Source: Pseudoduganella aquatica
GTDB lineage: Bacteria; Pseudomonadota; Gammaproteobacteria; Burkholderiales; Burkholderiaceae_D
DNA: 64,000 bases
Direction: 5' to 3'
Assembly (NCBI RefSeq): GCF_009857595.1
Contig: NZ_WWCU01000008.1
Span: 1-64,000 of the forward strand
Position numbers and translations under genes: made by a program. The notes under the pieces were generated by a model. The model ran no database searches, was not told the DNA's origin, and saw only the letters and a program-made list of their open reading frames with translations. Numbering within the stretch: position 1 is the first letter of the stretch; the number at the start of each line of letters is the position of its first letter. This document shows positions 46,043 to 55,438 of this stretch, piece after piece.

Positions 46043-46745
46043 TGGAAGCGGTAACGTCGGCCGAGAACACATAGCCCGCGCCGCGCACCGTCTTGATGAG
46101 CAGCGGATTGCGGCCGCCGTCGTTCAGGCGCAGGCGCAAGCGGCTGATCTGCACGTCGAGGAAGCGGTCCAGCGGCCCGGAGTCGCGCCCGCGCGTGCCT
46201 TCGCACAGCGCGCTGCGGTCCAGGATGTCGCCCGCGTGCTCGACGAAGTATTTAAGCAGCTGGAAGTCCAGCCCCGTCAGCGGCACGATCTCGCCGTCCG
46301 CGCCGGTGACGGTGCGCGCCACCGTGTCCAGCGTGAAGCCGACGAAGCGGTAGTAGCGCGGCGCGGCCGCATTGTCCATGCCGGTGCGGCGGTGGATGGC
46401 CTTGATGCGCGCCAGCAGCTCGCGCGGGCTGTAGGGCTTGGACACATAATCGTCCGCGCCCAGTTCCAGGCCCACCACGCGGTCGGTCTCGTCCGAGCTG
46501 GCGGTGAGCATGATGATGGGCACATTGGAGCGGCTGCGCACCGCCTTGCACAGCGCGAAGCCGTCCGTATCGGGCAGCATCACGTCCAGTATCACCAGCG
46601 ACAACTCGTCGGCGTAGCGGTTGAACTCGGCCATGAAGGTCTGGCCGTCCTGGGCCAGGCCGACGTCGTACTGGTTTTTCTCCAGGTAGGCTTTCAGCAG
46701 GGTCCGCGTTTTTTGGTCGTCGTCGACGATCAGGATCTTGCGCAT
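46035..46745 (-). CDS. OmpR-family response regulator (GltR-like)
   Basis: A 236-residue regulator. The receiver domain has the acidic pocket (VDDD near residue 8), the phosphorylated Asp in LVILDVMLPD, and the switch Thr and Lys (MLTAS; YVSKPYSP). The C-terminal winged helix shows DVQISRLRLRL and LIKTVRGAGYVF. It overlaps the kinase gene by 8 bases and starts 9 bases after the binding-protein stop, so the three are one operon. The likely target is the facing sugar transport operon; this is inferred from position. Confidence 0.93.
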   Translation of the reverse strand: MRKILIVDDDQKTRTLLKAYLEKNQYDVGLAQDGQTFMAEFNRYADELSLVILDVMLPDTDGFALCKAVRSRSNVPIIMLTASSDETDRVVGLELGADDYVSKPYSPRELLARIKAIHRRTGMDNAAAPRYYRFVGFTLDTVARTVTGADGEIVPLTGLDFQLLKYFVEHAGDILDRSALCEGTRGRDSGPLDRFLDVQISRLRLRLNDGGRNPLLIKTVRGAGYVFSADVTASNA

Positions 46746-46754
46746 GATGAGCTT

Positions 46755-48026
46755 CTATTTTGTCTTGGTAAAAGTGCGGGCGATGGCGGCCAGCCTGCGC
46801 TGGGTGTCGGCCACACCGGCATTATCGTCCAGGAAGTAGCGGTGCACCTCGGCCACGATGGCGTCGCGCACCACTTCCTCGGTCGCCATGCGGTGCACCA
46901 GGCTGGGCACCAGCGCTTCCGGGCCGCTGTTAAAGAGCTTCCACGAGGCGCGCGCGCACACGTCCATCTTCGCCAGCGCGGGATTGCGCAGCACGGGGAT
47001 GGAGCCCTTGATCTGATTGTAGTCGTTCTGCACGGCGGGCGACATGATGAGCGCGGCCAGCTTTTCCTGCGCCATGCGGTGCGGCTCGCGCGTGGCCAGC
47101 ATGCCCAGCGTGTCGATGTTGTACAGGTGGTAGCTGGCGGTGCCGGGCGCGGCGGCGCAGCCGAAGCCCTCCTCCACCGTCAGCCCGCGCGACACCAGTT
47201 CGCCCTTGGCCCAGTCGCCCATCACCATGAAGGCGGCGCGGCCGTCCGCCAGCTCGCGCACGCCCTCGTCCCAGCTGCGCTCGACGATGGGGCTGCCCAT
47301 CCATTTCTTCAGGCCGCGCAGGCGCTGCAAGGCCGCAGCCAGGCGCGGGTCGGCGTAGGCGGCGGCATTGCGGCGCTGGAACAGGTCGCGGTGGAACTCG
47401 GCGCCTTCGGACAGCACCAGCGCTTCGAACAAGGTGGTCACCTGCCACGGCTCGCTGCTTTGCGCCAGCGGCACCACGCCCGCCTGGTGCAGCCTGGCGG
47501 CGGCCTGCTCGAACTGCGCCCAGGTCTCCGGCACGGCCAGGTTCAGGCGCGCCAGCAGCTTGCGGTTGTAGAACATGGTGTTCATGCGGTGGACGCCCAG
47601 CGGCGCCGCATACACATGGCCGTCCGACTTGATGGCGTCGGCCACGGTGGGCAATAACTGTTTATCCCATTTTCCGGCCGCAGCCACGGCGTCCAGGTCG
47701 AGCAGCAGGTCCAGCCTGGCCCAGTCGCGGATGACGATGCCGTTCACCTGCGCCACCTCCGGCGCGTCCTTGGCCAACATGCGGCTGCGCAGCACGATGC
47801 CGGCGCCCGCGCCCGAGCCGCTGGGGATCATGCTGTCGCGCCAGCCGATGTCGGACTCCGCCAGCCGCAGCGCGATCAGGTCGACCGCCCTGCGCTCGCT
47901 GACGGACTTCCACCAGTGCAGTACCTGCAGGGACTCCGCGCGCGCACTGGCGCACGCCATGGTCGATAGCAGAATGGATAGCAAGCAGGCGGCCAAGCGC
48001 AGCTTGTGGCTGATGGTTTCCGTCAT
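46755..48026 (-). CDS. Periplasmic sugar-binding protein linked to two-component system
   Basis: A 423-residue extracellular solute-binding protein with a signal peptide (residues 1-31, cleavage after ARA). It is clearly paralogous to the transporter's binding protein at 49699: both share LHWWKS/LHYWTS, the GVHRMN/NVHRVN segment, FMVMGDWAKGE/FMGDWAKGE, MSP and KGSIPV. It has no permease beside it but is first in an operon with a two-component system, which suggests it presents sugar to the sensor. The start at 48026 gives a normal signal peptide. Similarity to its paralogue is moderate, so the duplication is old. Confidence 0.88.
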   Translation of the reverse strand: MTETISHKLRLAACLLSILLSTMACASARAESLQVLHWWKSVSERRAVDLIALRLAESDIGWRDSMIPSGSGAGAGIVLRSRMLAKDAPEVAQVNGIVIRDWARLDLLLDLDAVAAAGKWDKQLLPTVADAIKSDGHVYAAPLGVHRMNTMFYNRKLLARLNLAVPETWAQFEQAAARLHQAGVVPLAQSSEPWQVTTLFEALVLSEGAEFHRDLFQRRNAAAYADPRLAAALQRLRGLKKWMGSPIVERSWDEGVRELADGRAAFMVMGDWAKGELVSRGLTVEEGFGCAAAPGTASYHLYNIDTLGMLATREPHRMAQEKLAALIMSPAVQNDYNQIKGSIPVLRNPALAKMDVCARASWKLFNSGPEALVPSLVHRMATEEVVRDAIVAEVHRYFLDDNAGVADTQRRLAAIARTFTKTK

Positions 48027-48368
48027 GTCTCTGAGATTTTTTTGTAGCCATTCCAGGATGGCGTTTTGTGTGCCCAGACTATAACCCAAAGCATTCTTGA
48101 AACGATGGTAAGGATGCAAAGCATTTTGCAAGAAAGCGTATGGATTTATTGCGAAATGTTGCAGCCGCTGCGGCGCAGCACACAGGAGCTGTGTAAGTTT
48201 ATGTTAGCGGCCGGCCTGCGTGGAAAGTACTATTTTTCATAAAAATCAACTACTTAAGCAACACTTTCCTGCCCTCCGCGCGCCTGCTGGAATCACATTT
48301 CGGCCGGTGCTACTGTCCGTCCCGGTAGCAAAAAACACAAAACAAACTTATACCGGAGACCTGACCTT
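48027..48368. promoter_or_regulatory. Divergent regulatory region between sensor operon and sugar operon
   Basis: This 342-base gap holds the promoters of both operons. It is A/T-richer than its surroundings. Two direct repeats, AAAGCATTCTTGA (48088-48100) and AAAGCATTTTGCA (48118-48130), start 30 bases apart and could be binding sites of the response regulator. I see no convincing -35/-10 pair and no open frame worth calling. Confidence 0.4.
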
Positions 48369-49637
48369 ATGATGACCCGATTCGTCCGCCTTTCCCTGCC
48401 CGCCGCCATTGCGCTGGCCCTGTCCTGCGGCGCCGCTTACGCTGGCGACCATGAAACCGAAGGCTTCCACGGCTATCTGCGCGCCGGCGGCGGCACCAGC
48501 AACCACGGCGGCACGCAAAGCTGCTACGGCCTGGGCGGCATCACCATGTCCTACCGCCTCGGCAACGAGTGCGACAGCTTCACCGAGCTGGGCTACACCA
48601 AGGAGCTGGCCAAGTCCGCCAACGGCGCCAGCTTCGTCGGCACCTTCTGGGCCGACGCTTACAAGAACAGTTCCGACTTCGGCGACGCCAAGCTGGGCGT
48701 GTCCAAGGCCTATATCGAAGCGAAGAACCTGCCCTTCATGGACGGCGGCATCGTCTGGGTCGGCAAGCGCCATTACTACCGTCCTGATATCCACATGCTG
48801 GATATGCAGTACATCAATATGAACGGCACCGGCGGCGGCATCGACGGCTACCCCCTGGGCGCGGGCAAGATCAGCTACGCCGTCTTCAAGGATAACGACT
48901 TCAACACCACCGACCCGGCCACCGGCAAGGTCATCGACTCGCCGTCCGCGCTGCGCCAGAACCTGGTGTACGAAGGCCTGCCGGTCAACCCCAACGGCAC
49001 GCTGGACTTCGCCGCCTCCGTCATCTCGGCCCAGGGCCAGGACAAGACCACGCACGACGGCTGGCAGCTGTCGGTGTTCCACCGCCAGGCCAAGGTCTTC
49101 GGCGGCGGCAACACCGTTGGCGTGCAATACGGCGTCGGCCCCGGCACCGGCATCAACGGCCCGTGCTGCGCGCGCATCGGCCCGTCGGGCAGCACGCTGC
49201 TGGGATCGGACTACACCCGCCTGCGCATATTCGACGACGTGGTGATACAGCCCACCCGCGACTTCAGCATGGAGTTCGTGGCCCTGTACCAGCGCGACAA
49301 GAACGACAAGGACGGCGCCACCACCTGGACCACCGTCGGCGCCCGCCCCGTGTACGCGCTGGCCGAGAACTTCAAGCTGCAGGCCGAACTCGGCGTGACG
49401 CAGCTGAAGGCCGACAAGACGCCAGGCACGCAGCGCCTGACCAAGCTGACCATCGCTCCCACCATCAGCCTGGCGCGCGACTACTTCGCCCGTCCCGAGC
49501 TGCGCTTCTTCGTCAGCTACGGCAAGTGGAACGACGCGGCCAGCAAGTCGGTCAACGCGTCCAACAACTCCGGCGCGGTGTACGGCAGCGACACCAGCGG
49601 CGTTTCCTACGGCATCCACATGGAAGCCTGGTGGTAA
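48369..49637 (+). CDS. LamB-family maltoporin-like carbohydrate porin
   Basis: A 422-residue outer-membrane porin with a signal peptide (residues 1-25, AAYAG). The start of the mature part (FHGYLRAGGGTSNHGGTQSC; YRLGNECDSFTELGY) and the C-terminal strand ending GIHMEAWW are those of the LamB/maltoporin family. The trimeric barrel allows sugar diffusion. It is first in the operon, so it supplies sugar to the ABC transporter encoded next. GGAGA lies ten bases before the first of two adjacent ATG codons. In pseudomonads the equivalent gene is oprB, from a different porin family. Confidence 0.92.
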   Translation: MMTRFVRLSLPAAIALALSCGAAYAGDHETEGFHGYLRAGGGTSNHGGTQSCYGLGGITMSYRLGNECDSFTELGYTKELAKSANGASFVGTFWADAYKNSSDFGDAKLGVSKAYIEAKNLPFMDGGIVWVGKRHYYRPDIHMLDMQYINMNGTGGGIDGYPLGAGKISYAVFKDNDFNTTDPATGKVIDSPSALRQNLVYEGLPVNPNGTLDFAASVISAQGQDKTTHDGWQLSVFHRQAKVFGGGNTVGVQYGVGPGTGINGPCCARIGPSGSTLLGSDYTRLRIFDDVVIQPTRDFSMEFVALYQRDKNDKDGATTWTTVGARPVYALAENFKLQAELGVTQLKADKTPGTQRLTKLTIAPTISLARDYFARPELRFFVSYGKWNDAASKSVNASNNSGAVYGSDTSGVSYGIHMEAWW

Positions 49638-49698
49638 GCGCTGGCAGTAAGACCCGGCACCAAGACCTTCACTCATAAAATTCAACAGGAGACACACA

Positions 49699-50949
49699 AT
49701 GAAACTGCATCCACTGGCGCTGAGCGCCCTCGCCTTCGCCCTGAGCACCGCCACCCTGGCCCAGGCCGCGCCGCAAGTCGAAGTACTGCACTACTGGACC
49801 TCGGGCGGCGAAGCAAAGTCCATCGCTGAACTGAAGAAGATGATGGAGGCAAAAGGCGTGGCCTGGAAAGACTTCGCGGTGGCGGGCGGCGCAGGCGAGA
49901 ACGCCACCACCGCGCTGAAGGCGCGCGTGATGGCGGGCAGCGCCCCGGCCGCAGCCCAGATCAAAGGCCCGGCCATCCAGGAATGGGGCCAGGAAGGCGT
50001 ACTGGCCAATATCGACGCGGCCGCCGCCGAGGGCAAGTGGGAATCGGTGCTGCCGCCGGTGGTCACCAATGTGATGAAGTACAAAGGCCATTACGTGGCG
50101 GTGCCGGTGAATGTGCACCGCGTGAACTGGCTGTGGGTGAACCCGGAAGTACTGGCCAAGGCCGGCGCCAAGGCGCCCACCAACTTCGCCGAGTTCTTCG
50201 ACGCGGCCGACAAGATCAAGAAGGCCGGCCTGGTGGCCGTGGCCCACGGCGGCCAGCCATGGCAGGACGCCACCGTGTTCGAGTCCGTGGTGCTGGGCGT
50301 GGGCGGCGCGGACTTCTACCGCAAGGCGCTGGTGCAGCTGGACCAGGCCAGCCTGTCCAGCCCCACCATGATCAAGTCCTTTGAAACGCTGGCCCGCATC
50401 AAGACCTACATCGACAAGGACGCGGCGGGCCGCGACTGGAACCTGGCCACGGCCATGGTCATCAACGGCAAGGCCGGCATGCAGTTCATGGGTGACTGGG
50501 CCAAGGGCGAATTCACGGCTGCGGGCAAGGTCGCGGGCAAGGACTTCCTGTGCGTGCCGGCGCCGGGCACCGGCAATGCCTACACCTTCAACATCGACTC
50601 GCTGGCCATGTTCAAGGTCAAGAGCGCGGAAGAGCAGAAGTCGCAGCTGACGCTGGCCGGCGCCGTGATGAGCCCCGAGTTCCAGGAAGTGTTCAACCTG
50701 AACAAAGGTTCGATTCCGGTGCGCTCGGGCGTCTCCCGCGCCAAGTTCGACAGCTGCGCCACCCGCTCGATGGACGACATGGCGGCCACCAGCAAGGCCA
50801 ACGCGCTGCTGCCGTCGCTGGCGCACGGCATGGCCATCGACAGCGCCAAGGCCGGCGCCATCCAGGACGTGATCGCCAAGTTCATGAACTCGAACATGAC
50901 GCCGCAAGCCGCCGCGCAAGCGCTGGCCAAAGCCGCCAAAACCATGTAA
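49699..50949 (+). CDS. gtsA: Glucose/mannose-type ABC transporter binding protein
   Basis: A 416-residue periplasmic solute-binding protein with a signal peptide (residues 1-24). The family 1 sugar-binding pattern resembles pseudomonad GtsA: EVLHYWTSGGEAKSIAELKK, AAAQIKGPAIQEWGQEG and YVAVPVNVHRVNWLWVNPE. It delivers the sugar to the two permeases encoded downstream. A REP-like pair separates it from them. The exact sugar (glucose, mannose or other) cannot be read from sequence. Confidence 0.92.
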   Translation: MKLHPLALSALAFALSTATLAQAAPQVEVLHYWTSGGEAKSIAELKKMMEAKGVAWKDFAVAGGAGENATTALKARVMAGSAPAAAQIKGPAIQEWGQEGVLANIDAAAAEGKWESVLPPVVTNVMKYKGHYVAVPVNVHRVNWLWVNPEVLAKAGAKAPTNFAEFFDAADKIKKAGLVAVAHGGQPWQDATVFESVVLGVGGADFYRKALVQLDQASLSSPTMIKSFETLARIKTYIDKDAAGRDWNLATAMVINGKAGMQFMGDWAKGEFTAAGKVAGKDFLCVPAPGTGNAYTFNIDSLAMFKVKSAEEQKSQLTLAGAVMSPEFQEVFNLNKGSIPVRSGVSRAKFDSCATRSMDDMAATSKANALLPSLAHGMAIDSAKAGAIQDVIAKFMNSNMTPQAAAQALAKAAKTM

Positions 50950-50976
50950 GCCGCCGTACCGAGGCAAAGCAACACC

Positions 50977-51010
50977 GTAGGGCGGGTTAGCGCGCAGCGC
51001 GTAACCCGCC
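50977..51010. repeat. REP-like palindrome, copy 3a
   Basis: GTAGGGCGGGTTA and TAACCCGCC arms with a longer GCGCGCAGCGCG centre, 27 bases after the gtsA stop. Confidence 0.85.
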
Positions 51011-51033
51011 GGCGCCGCCGCAACGCACGCACA

Positions 51034-51065
51034 GGCGGGTTACGCGTTCCGCCAACCCGCCCTAC
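51034..51065. repeat. REP-like palindrome, copy 3b (inverted)
   Basis: GGCGGGTTACGCG...CCAACCCGCCCTAC lies in opposite orientation to 3a, 23 bases away; the right arm has a C for T change. The pair lies inside the operon, between binding-protein and permease genes. Confidence 0.8.
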
Positions 51066-51098
51066 GGATACCGCCTCACGCTCTGGAGAATTCGCATC

Positions 51099-52043
51099 AT
51101 GTCCGCCATACCGCTTCACCCTGTTTCACCCGCCGCGCGCGCCAAACAGCGCGCCGCCAGCCGCTTCGGCGCGCTGGCCGACGCCTGGCTGCCGCGCCTC
51201 GTGCTGTCCCCCACCATCATCGCCTCGCTGGTCTTCGTCTACGGCTTCATCGCCCTGACTGCCTACCTCTCGCTGACCGAGTCGCGCATGATGCCCAACT
51301 TCGAGTACGCCGGCTTCGCCCAGTACGAACGCCTGTTCGGCATCGAACGCTGGTGGGTTTCGGCCAGCAATCTCGGCCTGTTCGGCGCGCTGTTCATCAT
51401 CGGCTGCCTGATCATCGGCCTCATCATGGCCATCCTGCTGGACCAGCGCATCCGCCACGAAGGCGCGCTGCGCGCCATCTACCTGTACCCGATGGCGCTG
51501 TCCTTCATCGTCACCGGCGCGGCGTGGAAGTGGATACTGAACCCCGGCCTCGGCCTGGAAAAAATGATGCACGACTGGGGCTACACCAATTTCACCTTCG
51601 GCTGGCTGGTGGACTCCGACATGGCCATCTACACCGTCGTCATCGCCGGCGTGTGGCAGTCGTCCGGCTTCGTCATGGCCCTGTTCCTGGCCGGCCTGCG
51701 CAGCGTGGACGACAGCATCATCAAGGCCGCGCAAGTGGACGGCGCCAGCCTGCCGACCATCTACCGCCGCATCGTCATCCCCTCGCTGCGGCCTGTGTTC
51801 TTCAGCGTGCTGCTGGTGCTGGCCCACATCGCCATCAAGAGCTTCGACCTTGTGATGGCATTGACCGCCGGCGGCCCCGGCACCTCGTCCGACGTTCCGG
51901 CCATTTTTATGTACCAGTTTTCCTTCACGCGCGGCCAGCTGGGCCTGGGCGCCGCCTCGGCCATGATGATGCTGGCCACCGTGCTGGCCGTGCTGGTGCC
52001 GCTGATGTACCTCGAAACGAAAGGAGCGCGCCATGGCCGCTGA
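51099..52043 (+). CDS. gtsB: Sugar ABC transporter permease 1
   Basis: A 314-residue inner-membrane permease of the MalF/UgpA type with six transmembrane helices. The EAA loop, which docks the ATPase, is visible as DDSIIKAAQVDGASLPTIYRRIVIPSL. A short basic N-terminus precedes the first helix. It forms a heterodimer with the next permease. Its end overlaps that gene by 11 bases. Confidence 0.94.
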   Translation: MSAIPLHPVSPAARAKQRAASRFGALADAWLPRLVLSPTIIASLVFVYGFIALTAYLSLTESRMMPNFEYAGFAQYERLFGIERWWVSASNLGLFGALFIIGCLIIGLIMAILLDQRIRHEGALRAIYLYPMALSFIVTGAAWKWILNPGLGLEKMMHDWGYTNFTFGWLVDSDMAIYTVVIAGVWQSSGFVMALFLAGLRSVDDSIIKAAQVDGASLPTIYRRIVIPSLRPVFFSVLLVLAHIAIKSFDLVMALTAGGPGTSSDVPAIFMYQFSFTRGQLGLGAASAMMMLATVLAVLVPLMYLETKGARHGR

Positions 52044-52911
52044 CCTGAACCACGACGGCAGCCGCGTCACGCCAGGCCGCCTGATGCTTTATGCTTTACT
52101 GGTGCTGGTGGCGCTGTACTACCTGGCGCCGCTGTACGTGATGCTGACCACCTCCGTGAAAACGCTGGACCAGATCCGCGACGGCAACCTGCTCGACTTC
52201 CCGCTCGCGCCCACCACGGCGGCCTGGGGCAAAGCCTGGTCGCAAGCCTGCACCGGCGTGCGCTGCGAAGGGCTGGCGCCCTACTTCTGGAACTCGGTCC
52301 GGATGGCGATACCGGCCGTGCTGATCTCCAGCCTGATCGGATCGCTGAACGGCTATGTGCTGGCGCACTGGCGCTTCCCCGGCCACAACGCCGTCTTCAC
52401 CGCGCTCATGGTGGGCTGCTTCATCCCCTTCCAGGTGGTGATACTGCCGATGGCGCGCCTGCTGGGCATGGCCGAACTGGCCAACACCACCAGCGGACTG
52501 GTGGTGGTCCACATCATCTACGGCATCGCATTCACCACGCTGTTTTTCCGCAATTACTACGTGACCGTGCCGGAGGAACTGGTGAACGCCGCGCGCATCG
52601 ACGGCGCGGGCTTCTTCATGATCTACCGCCGCATTATCTTCCCGCTGTCGCTACCCATCTTCATGGTGTGCTTCATCTGGCAGTTCACGCAGATCTGGAA
52701 CGACTTCCTGTTCGGCGTGGTGTTCGGCGGCTCGGACGCGCAACCCGTGACGGTGGCGCTGAACAACCTGGTCAACACCTCCACCGGCGTGACCGAATAC
52801 AACGTGAACATGGCGGCGGCCATTATCGCCGCGCTGCCCACCCTGCTGATCTACCTGGTGGCAGGCAAATACTTCGTGCGCGGCCTCACCGCCGGCGCCG
52901 TCAAAGGTTAA
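52033..52911 (+). CDS. gtsC: Sugar ABC transporter permease 2
   Basis: A 292-residue permease of the MalG/UgpE type with six transmembrane helices. The EAA loop reads [28 protein letters not shown] short cysteine-containing insert (ACTGVRCEG) lies in the first periplasmic loop. It is coupled to gtsB by an 11-base overlap and ends 10 bases before the ATPase gene. Confidence 0.94.
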   Translation: MAADLNHDGSRVTPGRLMLYALLVLVALYYLAPLYVMLTTSVKTLDQIRDGNLLDFPLAPTTAAWGKAWSQACTGVRCEGLAPYFWNSVRMAIPAVLISSLIGSLNGYVLAHWRFPGHNAVFTALMVGCFIPFQVVILPMARLLGMAELANTTSGLVVVHIIYGIAFTTLFFRNYYVTVPEELVNAARIDGAGFFMIYRRIIFPLSLPIFMVCFIWQFTQIWNDFLFGVVFGGSDAQPVTVALNNLVNTSTGVTEYNVNMAAAIIAALPTLLIYLVAGKYFVRGLTAGAVKG

Positions 52912-52921
52912 GGAGACTCTC

Positions 52922-54061
52922 ATGGCAAGCTTATCTATCCGCAATGTGCGCAAGGTGTATCCCAACGGCGCCGAAATCCTCAAGGGCATCGACCTCGATA
53001 TCGAAGACGGCCAGTTCCTGATACTGGTGGGCGGGTCCGGCTGCGGCAAGTCCACCCTGCTGAACATGATAGCCGGCCTGGAAAACATCTCGCAGGGCGA
53101 AATCCGCATCGGCGAGCGCGTGGTGAACAATGTGCCGCCCAAGGAGCGCGACATCGCGATGGTGTTCCAGTCCTACGCGCTCTACCCCACCATGACGGTG
53201 CGCGAGAACATCTCTTTCGGCCTGGGCATCCGCAAGGTGCCCAAGGCCGAGCAGGAGATCATCGTCAACCGCGTGGCAGAGACGCTGCAGATGAAGCACC
53301 TGCTGGACCGCAAGCCGGCCATGCTGTCCGGCGGCCAGCGCCAGCGCGTGGCCATGGGCCGCGCCATTGCGCGCGATCCCTCGCTGTTCCTGTTCGACGA
53401 ACCGCTGTCCAACCTGGACGCCAAGCTGCGCGTGGAAATGCGCGCCGAGATCAAGCTGCTGCACCAGCGCCTGGGCGCCACCATCGTCTACGTGACGCAC
53501 GACCAGATCGAGGCGATGACCCTGGGCGACCGCATCGCCGTCATGCGCGACGGCGTGGTGCAGCAGTTCGGCAGCCCGCAGGAAATCTACGACCAGCCGG
53601 ACAATCTGTACGTGGCCGGCTTTATCGGCTCGCCGTCGATGAATTTCCTGCGCGGCAAGCTGATGGCCCACGCTGCGGGCGCAGCCTTCGCGCTGGAGCA
53701 CCAGGGCACGACCACGCTGCTGCCGCTGCCGGCCAACCACGCCGCCGCCGGCCACTTCGGCGCCTGGCTGGGCCGCGAGCTGATCCTGGGCATCCGCCCC
53801 GAGCACGTGACCGACGCGCTGAGCGCGCGCCGCGCCGAAACGCCGGAAGGCTACCACCCGATGGAAGTGCCCTGCACCATAGAGATGACCGAGCCCACCG
53901 GCCCGGACACCCTGGCCTTCGCCTGGTTCAACGGCGTGCGCGCCACCTGCCGCACCCACCCGCGCGCAGGCGCCGAGCCGGGCGCGAGCATTCCGCTGGC
54001 CTTCGACCTCTCCAAAGCCATCCTGTTCGACCCGGCCTCGGAGATGCGCCTGGGCGCCTGA
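52922..54061 (+). CDS. gtsD: Sugar ABC transporter ATP-binding protein (UgpC/MalK type)
   Basis: A 379-residue ATPase. Walker [13 protein letters not shown]-loop [13 protein letters not shown], signature [14 protein letters not shown], Walker [13 protein letters not shown] and switch His in THDQIEAM are intact. The C-terminal part (about 240-379) is the TOBE regulatory domain typical of the MalK/UgpC group. It powers the GtsBC permease. It is the last gene of the operon and is followed after 37 bases by a strong terminator. Confidence 0.96.
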   Translation: MASLSIRNVRKVYPNGAEILKGIDLDIEDGQFLILVGGSGCGKSTLLNMIAGLENISQGEIRIGERVVNNVPPKERDIAMVFQSYALYPTMTVRENISFGLGIRKVPKAEQEIIVNRVAETLQMKHLLDRKPAMLSGGQRQRVAMGRAIARDPSLFLFDEPLSNLDAKLRVEMRAEIKLLHQRLGATIVYVTHDQIEAMTLGDRIAVMRDGVVQQFGSPQEIYDQPDNLYVAGFIGSPSMNFLRGKLMAHAAGAAFALEHQGTTTLLPLPANHAAAGHFGAWLGRELILGIRPEHVTDALSARRAETPEGYHPMEVPCTIEMTEPTGPDTLAFAWFNGVRATCRTHPRAGAEPGASIPLAFDLSKAILFDPASEMRLGA

Positions 54062-54098
54062 GGCGATGCACCTCCGTTTTACCGCTGTACCCTCTTTT

Positions 54099-54123
54099 GA
54101 CCGGCAAACGCCGGTCTTTTTTT
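54099..54123 (+). terminator. Rho-independent terminator of sugar transport operon
   Basis: GACCGGC-AAAC-GCCGGTC, a perfect 7-base stem with a four-base loop, is followed by seven T. It is a textbook hairpin 37 bases after the gtsD stop. Confidence 0.92.
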
Positions 54124-54150
54124 GCCCTGCTCTTCTCCCGGCTGATACAT

Positions 54151-55342
54151 TTTGATACTTACCACACAAATGAATTTATCGATGCAGATGTCGAGAAAAC
54201 GCCGCAGCGCGCCGAGGGCTTTATCGCCGAATCTGAAAAAGCATGGCAACAGTACCTCGCCCTGCCACGCGACGCCGAGGAGGACGCCATGGCCAAGGCC
54301 GTGGAGCAGCAGCGCAAGCTCTACATCAACGACGGCCTGCTGGCGCTCAGCAAAGCCGTGCGCGAACGCAATGCGGAGCAGATCGAGCTGCTGTCCATGA
54401 AAAAACTGCAGTCTGCCTTCGGCGGCTTCAACGCGGCTTCCGACAAACTGGATGAGGAACAGATGCGCGGCGCGCGCGAGAACTACGACTCCAGCCAGAA
54501 GCTGTTCCGCAACATGATGCTGGTGTCCATCGCCGGCGGCGTGGTCGGCATCGTGCTGCTGGTGCTGGTGCTGGTGCTGGCTTCGGCGCAACTGCTGCGC
54601 GCCATCCTGCGCCCGCTGAACCAGGCCCTGCGCCACTTCGACGCCATGGCGGCGGGCGACCTGTCGCGCGCCGTGCAGGTCGAGAGCAAGGATGAAATGG
54701 GCCGCCTGCTGCAGGGCTTGTCCACCATGCAGCAGCAGCTCGCGGCCACGGTGCGCAGCGTGCGCGACGGCAGCAGCGCCATCGCCAGCGCCAGCAGCGA
54801 GATCGCCTCCGGCAATATGGACCTGTCGCGCCGCACCGAGCAGCAGGCAGCCTGGAAGAGACCGCGTCCTCGCTGGAGGAAATGACCAGCACCGTGCGCC
54901 AGAACGCCGACAATGCGCGCCAGGCCAACAAGCTGGCCGCCAGCGCGTCCAGCGTGGCGGTGCGCGGCGGCCAGATCGTGTCGCAGGTGGTCGACACCAT
55001 GGATGAAATCAACAGCTCGTCCCGGCGCATCGTCGACATTATTTCCGTCATCGACGGCATTGCTTTCCAGACCAATATCCTGGCGCTGAACGCCGCCGTA
55101 GAAGCGGCGCGCGCTGGCGAACAGGGCCGCGGCTTCGCCGTGGTCGCCAGCGAAGTATCGAGCAGATCAACCAGGCCGTGGCGCAGATGGATGAAGTAAC
55201 GCAGCAAAATGCCTCGCTGGTGGAGGAAGCGGCGGCGGCGGCCGAATCGCTGCAGGACCAGGCCCATGCGCTGGAACGCGTGGTCCGTGTTTTCAAAGTT
55301 GACCACAGTGTTGCCGGAAGTGCATTAGCAATCCGCAAATGA
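54151..55342 (+). pseudogene. Methyl-accepting chemotaxis protein, degraded
   Basis: Three segments in different frames make up one chemoreceptor. Segment 1 (to about 54852) holds the second half of a Tar-like ligand domain, a transmembrane helix (MMLVSIAGGVVGIVLLVLVL) and HAMP, ending RRTEQQA. The frame then shifts: [18 protein letters not shown] continues in the next frame, as if 1 or 4 bases were lost. Segment 2 runs to FAVVASEV (about 55157), where about 80 codons of the signalling domain are missing and the frame changes again, resuming as [19 protein letters not shown] to the stop at 55342. The first transmembrane helix and start are absent; the upstream side abuts the gts terminator. 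It is not functional as it stands. Confidence 0.9.
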
Positions 55343-55438
55343 GTGCACACTCACCCCGCGCACGATTGCCGTGACGGTTGACCAGGCGGTGCCACGGGCT
55401 GAATACTGACCAGCCCGATTCCTCGTAGGCACCGCGAC

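Noticed and set aside
54097..54150. ATG at 54097 as the start of the chemoreceptor
   Set aside because: It lies inside the terminator hairpin, and the residues up to about 54150 do not resemble a chemoreceptor N-terminus.
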